DNA from: Castor canadensis
Lineage: Eukaryota > Chordata > Mammalia > Rodentia > Castoridae
DNA: 64,000 bases
Assembly (NCBI RefSeq): GCF_047511655.1
Contig: NC_133398.1
Span: 54,379,638 to 54,443,637, forward strand
Reading direction: 5' to 3'
Positions 13,105-22,417 of the stretch are shown here, one piece after another. How positions within the stretch are numbered: the stretch's first letter is position 1; every line of letters begins with the position of its first letter. The notes under the pieces were generated by a model that had not been told where the DNA came from, searched no databases, and was given only the letters and a program-made list of their open reading frames with translations. The position numbers were made by a program, and so were the translations under genes.

Positions 13105-14018
13105 CTATTCACAATAGACAAGCTTTGGAAACAGCCCAGATACCACACAACTGATGAATGGATTGAGAAAATATGGTATATATACTTAATTGAGTATTAT
13201 TTAGCCAAAAAGAATGAAATTATGTGGTTTGCAGGCAAATGGATGGAACCAGAATACATCATGTTAATCAAAGTAAGCCAAGTCCAAAAGGTCAAAGGTC
13301 TCATGTTTTCCCTCCTATGTGGAAGCTAGACCTACAAGATAAATGAACACACACATATATGATCTTATATGCACATAGACACAGACACATATATACACAC
13401 ACATATATATATGCACATACATACATATATACACATACATACAATACATATATATTTATATACATACATATATACATATATATGGGGGATAAGATTGTAT
13501 TGTGGGCCTGTCTGAGGGTACTGTAGGAGTTGGGAGAGGGAAAGAGAATGTCAGAGAATGAAAAATATTGAACTATTCCCTTTACATATGAAGGTAATAT
13601 AACGTAATGCACTGTAAGCTGTTGAATAATAGGGGAGCAGGGCTAGAGAAAAAGTAAGTAATGGGGGGTTATGATTAAAGCATGATATAAACATGTCTGA
13701 AATGCCAAGTGAAACCCCTTGGACTATCAATACACACTTTAAAAAAAGAAGTACAGGAAGGTAAAACAGGTCCTTTTCGGGTGTGGGTACCAGTGGGAGG
13801 GGGGTGGACATAAGGAAAAGGTAAATGAGGGTGAATATGGTGGATATATTTTGTATTCATGTATGAAAATAGAACAATGACACCTGTTGAACGAGTTCTA
13901 AGATGGGGAGGGGAAATGAGGCAGATGACGGAAAGGGTGGGTCTAATTAAGACACATTGTAAGCACATATGTAAATATGTCAATGTATCTCCCTGTACAA
14001 CTATTATATGCTAATTCA
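13105..14018 (+). mobile_element. 5'-truncated LINE-1 insertion with target duplication
   Basis: Begins inside the ORF2 3' end (CTATTCACAATAGACAAGC), passes the ORF2 terminus near 13320, a CA/TA microsatellite and a 3' UTR (AGGAAGGTAAAACAGGTCC) and ends near 14018. The host L1 breaks between 'AACAAGTGGTGTTGG' and 'GGGAAAACTGGATATCC', which are adjacent in an intact L1. A diverged duplicate of about 12 bp (AAGTGGTGTTGG at 13093-13104, AAGTGGTAAGGG at 14019-14030) flanks the insert. Confidence 0.7.
13343..13485 (+). repeat. CA/TA microsatellite
   Basis: Compound ACACAT/ATACAT/ATAT repeat in the 3' part of the nested L1. The long antisense open frame over it (Tyr/Val/Cys/Met-rich) is a simple-repeat artefact. 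Confidence 0.85.
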
Positions 14019-15168
14019 AAGTGGTAAGGGGAAAACTGGATATCCATATGTAGAAGGCTCTAGATGGGTCAAAATGGATCAAAAACTTTAATGTATGATC
14101 TGAAACTTTGATACTACTAAAGGAAAACATAGGGAAAATATTTCAAGATATAAGCAAAAGAAATGGCTTTCTGAGTCGCAGTCCAGAAGTACTTTTTAAT
14201 TTTATGTGATCAAATTTTGAACATCAAAGAAAACAATTACCAGACTGAACATACAGCCTACAGAATGGGAGAAAATCTTTGACAACTATTCATCAAACAC
14301 AGGGTGAATAGCCAGACTATATAAACAACTGAAAAAAATTAAACACCAAAACCAAATAATGCAATCAATAAATGGGAAAATGAACTGAACAGACACTTTT
14401 CAAAAGAAGAAGAAGAATAGGGCCATAAATACATGAAAAATGCTCAACATCTTTAGCTCTCACAGAAATGCAAACCTCAGCTACTTTGATATTTTATCTT
14501 ACTCTATTCAAAATGGTTACCATCAAGAAAACAAAAGACAGTGTGTGCTGGTGAGGAGGTGAAAGTAAAACTGTTGGTGAGAATGTAAATTAGTGAAGCC
14601 ACTATGGGAAATAGCATGGTGGTTCCTCAAAAACTAAAAATAGAACCACTATATGATCCTGAGTATATCACTTCCTGAAGGAAATGAAGTCATAAGTAAA
14701 TAGAGATAGCTGCATACCCATTTCTATTGTGGCACTATTCACAATAGTCAAGACATAGAACCAGCCTATGTGTTTATCAACCCTTGAATGAATAGAAGAA
14801 AAGTAGTATATATATATATATATATATATACAATGAAGTCTTGTTCAGCAATAAAGAATGAAATCACGTAATTTATAGGAAAATGGATGAAACTGGAAAT
14901 CATTATGCTAAGCAAAACAAGCCAGACCCATAAAAACAAGCATTGCTTGTGTTCTCTCATATATGGAATTTAAGGGGGGGAGAAGTCATGAAAGTAAAAG
15001 GGGGAGGACTATTGAGAAATGTGTAAGGGGAAAAGAGGGATGTGAAAGAGGGATAAATGAGGGTAGTATGGGGGTATGATCAAAGTATATTATATGCATA
15101 TATGAAAACGTCATAATGAAACACATTATTTTGTACAAGTAATATACACTAATAAAATTGTTTTAGTT
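14019..15168 (+). mobile_element. LINE-1 ORF2 3' end and 3' UTR, sense (right part)
   Basis: Continues the host L1 from 'GAAAACTGGATATCCATATG' through the typical late ORF2 text ('GGTGAGAATGTAAATTAGTG', 'GTGGCACTATTCACAATAGT') to an A-rich 3' end with 'ACACTAATAAAATTG'. A TA repeat lies at about 14806-14830. No intact frame. Confidence 0.75.
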
Positions 15169-15310
15169 TTTCATTTTTATGAGCATATATTAATTGTACA
15201 GGGGAGGGGGATTCATTGTGACATTTCTGAATATCCTTACGTTAAACATTGGTTAGGTTTGCCCCCACTCTCTCTCCCCTTCACCCTCCTCCTCACCCCA
15301 CCTAAAACAG
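15169..15310 (-). mobile_element. LINE-1 3' end fragment, antisense
   Basis: Reads 'GAGCATATATTAATTGTACA', then 'GATTCATTGTGACATTTCTG' and a CT-rich block ('CCACTCTCTCTCCCC'), which looks like an L1 3' UTR read backwards, abutting the sense L1 tail. Family not certain. Confidence 0.45.
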
Positions 15311-15559
15311 TTGCAAAAGGTTTTATTTTTTTCTATATCATATATGTGTACAAAACACACTGATTCTGCTTTGTCACCCAATAAATTAGCCAGAAAAGAA
15401 TACCCAACTGAGACATACTTTCTCCAAATCTGAAGCAGTTCAGTGTAAAATCTATACTAATCTTACTAAGAAAGCTTTAGAGCAAATTTTCTAGCATTGC
15501 CTATTTAGATGGTCAAACTTAAACACTTCTGTAGTAGGTGGCTCTTGACAGGCCTCTTA

Positions 15560-15785
15560 AGGCAGCCTGCAACCAATGGCTAACAAGGAAGAACTGAATT
15601 CTGCTGACAGCTATGGAATGGGCTGGAAATGAAACCTTCTGAGCCAAACCTTGCAATGATTGCAGCCTTGTGATAGACTGTCAGTTGGCCCAGCTAATCT
15701 CTGCCCAGATTTAAATGTTGCTATTTTAAGCCACCAAGTTTTAGGGTAGTTTGCTATGTAGCAATAGAAATATGCAGCTTTTTAG
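15560..15785 (+). repeat. Ancient LTR-type (MaLR-like) fragment
   Basis: The closing text 'AAGCCACCAAGTTTTAGGG' followed by 'TTTGCTATGTAGCAATAGA' is a common ending of old mammalian MaLR-type LTR repeats. Strongly diverged; no coding potential. Confidence 0.45.
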
Positions 15786-16199
15786 AAATTCCTTGTAAAA
15801 CCCATGGGCATTATTGGGAGTTCTTTCAAGAAATAGTTCTGCAGAAGATATGTGCCTCATCCAATCCCAATCACTCTCTCCTATACTTTCTGAAAAGATC
15901 ACAAAAGCAGGTTTTACAGATAGAAAAAAACCAAAAAAAATAATGACTTAAATATGGACAGGATGAGACTTCAGGAGTTTGAACAGAACTGAAATGGAAC
16001 ATTATTAACACTTCACACTTATTAAAAAGGCTAAAATTTAAAATTTCAAGACTATATCCATTTTAGAAAACAATTTTAAAATTTCTTCCAAATTTAAATA
16101 TATGTTTCATCAATTGCACTAACAGATATCTATTCAGAGAAATAAAAACTGATGTTCATGAATGTCCATAGTAACTTTACATTAATATCCACAGTAACC

Positions 16200-16605
16200 T
16201 GGCCCATTGGGAATCTCTAAATCTCCAGAGAAACAGAACCATAAGAAAGTATAAATCTATAAAAGTAATTATTTTAAGGATTTGGATAATAAAATTATGG
16301 AGACTGGCAAATTCACAATATTCAGGATGGGCCAGCAGGTTGGAGATCCAGGAAGAACCAAGATTGCAATTCAGGTACCAAGACCATCTGAAGACAGATT
16401 TCACTTTTATTTTAGGGAGGTCAGTTTTCCTGTTCTATTTCTCTTATTAGATGAGGCCCACTCTATATTATGGAAGATAATATGCTTTACTCAAATTCCT
16501 CTGATTTGTCAATCTCATCCTAAAACACCCTCACAGACATATCCAGAATGTTTGACTGCATATGTGGCCCAAACTGACACAAAATTAACCACTACAAGAC
16601 CACTT
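16200..16605 (-). repeat. Ancient eutherian interspersed repeat, antisense
   Basis: The plus strand has 'CCAGAGAAACAGAACCATA', 'GATGAGGCCCACTCTATATT', 'TAATATGCTTTACTCAAATT' and a final 'AAAATTAACCACTACAAG'. These are reverse complements of blocks found at 3310-3625, so both belong to the same old family. The 136-codon open frame at 16282-16692 lies within it and is not a gene. Confidence 0.55.
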
Positions 16606-16959
16606 CTTGTCTACTTAACATATATCCACACAAACATTCATAAAAAACGAGGAACTGCTCATGATACTGACAGTTCTTGGTTCCATAACTGATTACATGG
16701 TCATAGCTGGTATTTATAACTACTTTCTTTCCCTGCCCATTCCAGGTTTCCTTTGACTTCAGCAAGCACCTCAACTGGTCATGGTTCTTTACCTTGTGGG
16801 GTGATCCAAACCTTTAATGCTGAAGAATGTGGGTTATTAGTAGTCCTCACCATGTTGGGTAGTTGTAGTTTTCCTTTGACTTTAATCACAGGACACAGGG
16901 CTGCTAAGATAATGATCATTAATAATAGACATGTAATTGTGCTTGCCCTTTGAAGAGTA

Positions 16960-17320
16960 AATGTAATATAGCCAATTGTAATATAGTCATGTAATGAAAT
17001 GCTGCTCAACAATAAGAAATGAGCTGTTGACATACACAACCTAGATGAAATCTCAAGGGATCTATGCTGAGTGAAGACAGCTAATCTCAAAAGGTCGTAC
17101 ACTGTATTATTCTATTTATCAAAAATTCACATGACAGATTTATAGTGATGGGCAAACCAGTGGTCGCCAAAGGTTAGTGTAGGAAGAAGGGTGTGAATAC
17201 TAAGGGATAACATGAGGGATATTCTTTGTGTTGATGGAATAGTTTTGTATCCCAATTGTGGTGATGGTTATACAATCTACTCATGTGACAAACTCTCATT
17301 AAAAACTATACTCTGAAAAA
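16960..17320 (+). mobile_element. Old LINE-1 3' end, sense
   Basis: Text such as 'ATGCTGCTCAACAATAAG', 'ATGCTGAGTGAAGACAGCTA', 'GTGGTCGCCAAAGGTTAG' and 'GGTGATGGTTATACAATC' follows the order of the ORF2 terminus and 3' UTR of old mammalian L1s. Confidence 0.55.
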
Positions 17321-18785
17321 ATGAATGTAAATCTAGTCAAATCCATATACAGACTGTATATGAGCTAAAAGAATTGTTCCAAGGTCAGCTTCCTGGTTTT
17401 GACAGTGTTCTATAGCTGTGTAAAATTTTATTGTTTAGAAAATCTGAGTGAAGGGTATTCAAGAACTCTGTAACTAACTACTTGCAACTTGTGAATGATG
17501 AACTTTAAAACAGAGTTACATAAAAATAAAGAAAAAGAAAAAAAAGTGCCTTAGCTTTGTTCTTGGCTTGCTCCCATGATTGAATTAATGGGAAGAGTGT
17601 CAGAATTGGTGTACTAAGGAAAAAGAGGGTTATGTGCTAAAATAAAGAGACAGATGTTCAAAGACACAGAACATACAATGGGATAAATTCCAAAGAACCA
17701 GGTCCTTAACGAGAGAGACATCAAAATGACAGGATGATCTTTTTGCCTCCTCAAGTTGAATAGCAGTGGCTTGACATAAGACATGAGAGGAAAATGCAAG
17801 ATTCATTTATTTATGTCCTCTGATTTTATTCTGTCTATACTAAATCTCTTTGCAGTAAATGCTGAAAATGTCTTAAGCAGGTTCAGGTATGTTTGTCTAG
17901 GTTCTGAGAACAGGGTGGGACACAAAGGAAGTCTCTCTCTCCTCTAGTAGTCCTCATGCCTGGGGCAGCAAGAACAGAGTGATGCTTTCTCTTTCATAAA
18001 CCCTGAGGACAGGAGGTAGCAGGCACCACCTTTTTAATTATCTCAATGATCATTCCCAGAGGTAAGGAAAGCAATGTGGTAAAAGGTGTCAGAAGGAGTT
18101 GATGTTAAGGTTCCAGTTTTGTGGACTGTGTTGTAGAAGAAGGAAATTGGAGATTGAGCTGTAGAAAGGAAATAATTGTAATGTCCGTGATTCCCTAGGG
18201 CAAAGAAAAAAATACACAAATATGTGTTTTTATATTTAAAAATTAAATGTAGGCCAATAGTTTTTAAAATCATCTATTTGATGAAAACTTTGCCACAGGC
18301 AGGAATAGTATTTTTATTGTATTAAGATGCTCATTTAAATTTTGCTTACTACCAAAGGCAGTTATATGCATAGGAATATAAGAATTAAAAATAGTTCTTC
18401 TGCCCACGCATCTGATGAGCCCCAATGAACAGACATTAAGGCTAATAAAGAGCTCTCTCAAAAAGTTTTCTGGTATTCACCCTGTTTGGCTTTACAGTTA
18501 CTTGAGAGTGCTGGGAAAGACTTTCTCATTGTAGCTATAATTTTTTTTTACAGTAATTCTCATTTTAGACCCTCTAAATCCAAGGATCATTTGTGCTCCT
18601 GGGAAGAAATCCTACATAATTTCAAGGTATAATCAGTTTAGGCAAAACTTGCAACAGGAAAGTAAGGGATGGTGTTGAGTGAACTTTACTCCTTCCTTCA
18701 TCTTATATAGAATCATGCCAATTTTTGCTTTAACAGCCATGGTTTCTACACTTATTTCATAATTTCCCAGGATATGCATATTATC
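17321..18785. other. Intergenic, no recognised feature
   Basis: No exon and no clear repeat family. Open frames are at most about 76 codons and lack recognisable motifs. Sequence is AT-rich with short A/T homopolymers. Confidence 0.4.
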
Positions 18786-19727
18786 TACAGAGGGTTATTT
18801 CATTGTTGAATTTCATTTAAACTTTGAGAATTCTTTATTGTAGATGTGAGTTCTTGGTCAGGTATGTGGTCTTCAAATACTTTCTTCATGTCTGTAGCAT
18901 ATCTATTTCTAGAACAAAAGCTTTTAATTTTAATGAAATTAAACAAATTTTCTTTTATTCATCATGCTCTTGGTGTCCTTTCCAAAAATACTTCTCCAAA
19001 CTTTAGGCCTGGAAGATTTTCTCTCGTGTCATCTTATACATTTTACATTTAATCGTATGCCTCATTTTGAAATAATTTGTATTTTAAACATCTTAATGTG
19101 ATACATAAAAGCATTAAAATTGTACACATTTATGGAATTCCATGAGATGTACTGATACATGCACATATTATATAATGCTTCCATCAGGGTAAACATACCT
19201 ATCTTCTCAAGCAGTTATCATTTCTTTACGTGAAAACATTCAGAATCCTTTCTTCTAGCTTTGTGAAATATTTAGCACATCATGGGTATGTGTAGTCACA
19301 GTCAACCTATTGCTCAGTAGCACACCAGAAATTCTTATTCCTATCTTAAATAATCTCTGTCTTAACATGTGGAGTTGGGGGGTCAAGATTTTTTTTCTTA
19401 ACTAAGCCAGCCAGGGATGTTAAAACTGTTTCAGCACCATTTGTTAAAAAGGCTTTTCTGCCTTAATTGGATTGCTTTTGAACCTTGGTCTAAAATCAGT
19501 TGGGCATATTTGTGTGGGTGTATTCTTGGTTCTCTATTTTATTCCATTGGTCTGGCCTATTTATTTATCCTCTGCCAATACTGCAAACTCCTTATTAGGG
19601 TAGCTATATAACACATCTTGAAGTCAGGCAGAGTGATTTCTTCTACTTTATTCTTAATTGCATTAGCTATTGTAATCTCTTTGCATTTCCATATAAATTT
19701 AAGAAGACTCTTCTCTCTACTGAAAAT
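18786..19727 (-). mobile_element. Old LINE-1, antisense (left of SINE)
   Basis: Reverse-strand L1: 'CTTTATTGTAGATGTGAGTT', an internal 3'-UTR-like block at about 19085-19345 ('TCAGGGTAAACATACCTATC'), then 'TTGTTAAAAAGGCTTTTCTG', 'TTTATTCCATTGGTCTGG'. Small ORFs are fragments of no value. Confidence 0.6.
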
Positions 19728-19848
19728 GTCTTGCTGTGGACTGGAGATGTGCCTTAGTGGTAGAGTACCTGCCTATCAAGTAAGTAGCCCTGAGTTTGGA
19801 CCCAGGTATTGCCAAAAAAAAAAAAAAAAGAAAAAGAGTCTTGCTGTG
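19728..19848 (+). mobile_element. ID-type SINE with 11-bp target duplication
   Basis: A tRNA-derived ID-type unit (19739-19837) reads 'CTGGAGATGTGCCTTAGTGG', 'TAGAGTACCTGCC', 'TTTGGACCCAGGTATTGCC' with an A-rich tail from about 19813. It is flanked by identical 11-bp repeats GTCTTGCTGTG at 19728-19738 and 19838-19848. The insertion split an antisense L1. Confidence 0.85.
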
Positions 19849-20055
19849 ATGTTAATAGAAATTTTGTTAATATAGGCTGAATTTTGACAAATGTTTTTTC
19901 TACATTAAGTTTTATGGTCATATGGCATTTCTTCTTTAGCTTGTTAATAAGGTAACTTACATTGATTGATTTCTGAATACTGAATCAGCCTTTTGATTGT
20001 GTACCTTCTCACCAAAACTCTCATGAACATGGATATAAAAATTTTAAGTGGAATT
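19849..20055 (-). mobile_element. Old LINE-1, antisense (right of SINE)
   Basis: Continues the L1 interrupted by the SINE: 'AATATAGGCTGAATTTTGAC', 'CTTGTTAATAAGGTAACTTA' and 'CTGAATCAGCCTTTTGATTG' are L1 ORF2 blocks read backwards. Confidence 0.55.
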
Positions 20056-20064
20056 AGCAAGTTT

Positions 20065-20530
20065 TTTGGTTTTCTGTTGTTGCAGCCACAAGTTACCATA
20101 AACTTCAAGGCTTAAAACAGAAAAGAAAAAAAAATGTATTCTCTTACCCCTTTTGGAAGTTCAAAGTCAATTTCACTGGGCTAAAGTAACTTTGTTGCAG
20201 GGCTGGTTTTTTCCAGTGGCTCTAGGAAGAATCTGTTTCCTTGCCTTTTCCAGTCTCCAGGGCCCACATACATTCTTAGGCTTGTGGCCTCTTCCTTCAT
20301 ATTAGCATCTTCAAATCCCTCTGACCCTCTGCTTCTGTGGTGACATGACTCTCTTTCTAATTACTGACTACTCCTGCCTCCTATTTGTCAGAAAATCTTC
20401 CCACTCAGGATCCTTTAGTCATACCTTATATGGCAAAGTCCCTTTTGCCATATAAGGTAACAGATTTCACAGTTTCTAGGGAATAAGAGGTAAACATCTT
20501 GAAGGGCTCTTTTTCAGTCTATCACAATCT
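20065..20530 (-). repeat. Ancient MaLR/MER-type repeat relic
   Basis: Blocks such as 'AAGTTACCATAAACTTCAAG' plus 'GGCTTAAAACAGAAAAG', 'GGCTCTAGGAAGAATCTG' and 'CAGATTTCACAGTTTCTAGG' fit a well-known old eutherian repeat; name not assigned. It contains the hairpin at 20422-20459. Confidence 0.45.
20422..20459. repeat. Perfect 16-bp inverted repeat with two CArG boxes
   Basis: TACCTTATATGGCAAA (20422-20437) and its exact reverse complement TTTGCCATATAAGGTA (20444-20459) surround a 6-nt spacer. Each arm holds a CC(A/T)6GG match: CCTTATATGG at 20424-20433 and CCATATAAGG at 20448-20457, the consensus bound by serum response factor. Whether it is bound is unknown. Confidence 0.8.
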
Positions 20531-20949
20531 TTTTTTTATGTACTATCTTTTTCAGTTTTTGTATCGGGGTAATACCAGGTAGTTTCATTTTTATCTTTGT
20601 AACAAAATTCTGCTGTGCTATTACATTTCAAATTTTGTATTTTTCCTGTTGATGCTTTCTTGTAAGTTTATAATATTGCGAACAATGCTTCTGTGGCAAT
20701 GTTGATGCATATTACATTCTTTTAGCCTAGGTATACTGTCATTACATAACAAACACAATGCTGTGCCATGTAATTTAATAACAAAAATAAAATATACTTC
20801 ACTATGTCTTAAAAGTGTGAATGGCCATTCTTCTCTTCTTTTCTTGCTTTGACATGATGGGTATGCACTGTTATTTTTAAAAATTGCACTAAGGCAGTAT
20901 TTGTAGCTGTTGAAGTCTTTCAAGTTATAACTGTGTCATTGTGACTTGT

Positions 20950-21285
20950 AGTGTGCCAAGTAATAGTGAAAAGTGATGAGAACACCACATACTGTCTCTG
21001 CCTCAACTACTCATCGCCTACTGAATACTATATTGTGAAAGCAGCCACAAATGACATATAAATAATTGAGCATCACCATGTTCCAAAAAATTTATTGATA
21101 GACATTAAAATTTGTTTTTCATGTAATTTTTACATGCTACACAATGTCATTCTCCTTTTGTTCTTTTAACCATTTAAAAATATAAAAACCATTCTTAACT
21201 GTGAGTGATTTAAAAACAGGTGGCAGGTCAGATTTGGCTATGGGCCATAATTTGCTAACCCCTGCCTTAATCTCACGGAACCTAC
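20950..21285 (+). mobile_element. DNA-transposon relic (hAT-like, non-autonomous)
   Basis: The end 'AGGTCAGATTTGGCTATGG' followed by 'GCCATAATTTGCTAACCCCT', with earlier 'GAAAGCAGCCACAAATGACA' and 'ATGTTCCAAAAAATTTATTG', follows a common mammalian DNA-transposon fossil. It carries the candidate AATAAA for CNTLN on the opposite strand. Family assignment is tentative. Confidence 0.5.
21091..21096 (-). promoter_or_regulatory. Candidate CNTLN polyadenylation signal
   Basis: AATAAA on the minus strand, about 1.2 kb after the stop codon. It lies in a transposon-derived segment whose family carries this A-rich block, so it may be incidental. Low confidence. Confidence 0.25.
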
Positions 21286-21723
21286 ATTCTAATGGGAGTA
21301 GGGAGAAGAAAATAAGCAGAAGAATCAGTTAAAAACAGATATTTTTATATTATAAAGAAATTAAACAGTAAAACGGCCTATGAAGGAATGGGTAAGGTAA
21401 ATCTGAATGATGTCTACTTCAAGACAACAATGAGGGAAGTTGAATACAGAGTTTTCCAGAAAAAGAAAATACCACAGACAAGTACATGAGGTAGGCACAA
21501 GTTTAGTGAATTAGAGGAGCTAAAAATATATAGCAGGATCATAGTGAAGAGGTAGAATGAGGTGGGAATTTTCAGTATTCAAAATAAGGATGATACATCA
21601 TGGTTAAGAATGGACTTAAAATTAGTTGATCACAGTAGGAATTCTGTCAGGTCTAGCCTAATTTTACACAGTAAGGTTGTGGTCCCTTATTGTATGTGAC
21701 TCCATTCAGCACTGTGAATTTAA

Positions 21724-21793
21724 AAGAGGGAGAAGGAGAGGGAGAGGGAGAGGGAGAGGGAGAGAGAAAGAAAAAGGAGGAGGAGGAGGAGAG
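21724..21793 (+). repeat. Purine-rich (GAGGGA)n / (GGA)n tract
   Basis: Nearly pure A/G: several GAGGGA units followed by AGGAGGAGG units. It lies about 0.5 kb beyond the CNTLN stop codon and would be pyrimidine-rich in the CNTLN transcript if the 3' UTR reaches it. Confidence 0.85.
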
Positions 21794-22315
21794 TAGATAA
21801 CAATTGAACCACACAATTCATTTCACTAAATTCTTGCTCATCCACAAGTTATGAAGCTTCATTTTATATCTGCTTATAGTACAAGTATTTTGCTCACCAG
21901 ATCACTTAAGGAACTTATAGTAGTTTTATGTAAAAAGTCTAGTTTCCTAATAAAATTTAAAACATTAAATCCTTTGTTTACAGTTTTTTCTTTTCATACT
22001 CAAACCAAGTTGTGTGTGCCAAGCATTCTAATTTCTTCTAATGTACTGGAAGGAGAATCATTTTTAAGTTTGCTTTGATTTGTGGCAATATTTGCATTCA
22101 ACAATCAAATTCTACACTATTTCCTTTTAAATGGCTATGTACTTAATTAGTTTCACTTGTTCAGCAATTAATTAGTTTCAGAAACTTCTTATTTTGCTAC
22201 TAAACCTGACTATTGATAGCTGGAGCAGATACTATATCCAGATTGCAATGCATGTTTTCCAATCACACCACATAAAGTTTGCACATCTGAAAAAAAAAAG
22301 CTGTCCATTGTAATA

Positions 22316-22417
22316 TCATCTACTATCTTTCATAATTGCAAAATATCCTTCGACTAGTTTCTTGTTTTCATTTATTTTCTCCAGTATTGCTTCTAATAAA
22401 TATGAGGCAAAAGGAAG
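22316..22417 (-). CDS. CNTLN: CNTLN terminal coding exon with stop codon
   Basis: The acceptor is a good polypyrimidine tract ending TTTCTCTTTCAG. The exon adds 33 residues, beginning [20 protein letters not shown] and ending YFAIMKDSR, followed by TGA at 22318-22316. The phase matches the preceding exon (GGA CAG | CTT CCT). The ending matches my recollection of the mammalian centlein C-terminus in layout and length. The 3' untranslated region continues to lower coordinates and its end is not certain. Confidence 0.87.
   Translation of the reverse strand, partial: LPFASYLLEAILEKINENKKLVEGYFAIMKDSR

Larger units (their letters stand above)
21060..22315 (-). other. CNTLN: Presumed CNTLN 3' UTR and 3' flank
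   Basis: Directly downstream of the stop codon on the minus strand there is AT-rich unique-looking sequence, then a purine-rich tract on the plus strand (21727-21790). The first AATAAA I find in transcript orientation is at 21096-21091, inside an old DNA-transposon relic, which would give a 3' UTR of about 1.2 kb. No downstream element clearly confirms it. The true cleavage site could be a variant signal nearer the stop or another site further on. Confidence 0.35.

Noticed and set aside
13343..13485. Regular spaced repeat considered as a repeat array
   Set aside because: It is a plain dinucleotide/tetranucleotide microsatellite with no unique spacers.
13301..13983. Overlapping 86-103-codon minus-strand frames
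   Set aside because: They read a CA/TA microsatellite and L1 3' UTR in antisense.
16282..16692. 136-codon open frame on the plus strand, the longest in the window
   Set aside because: It lies almost wholly inside an old interspersed repeat that recurs at 3310-3625 and shows no protein domain or exon boundaries.
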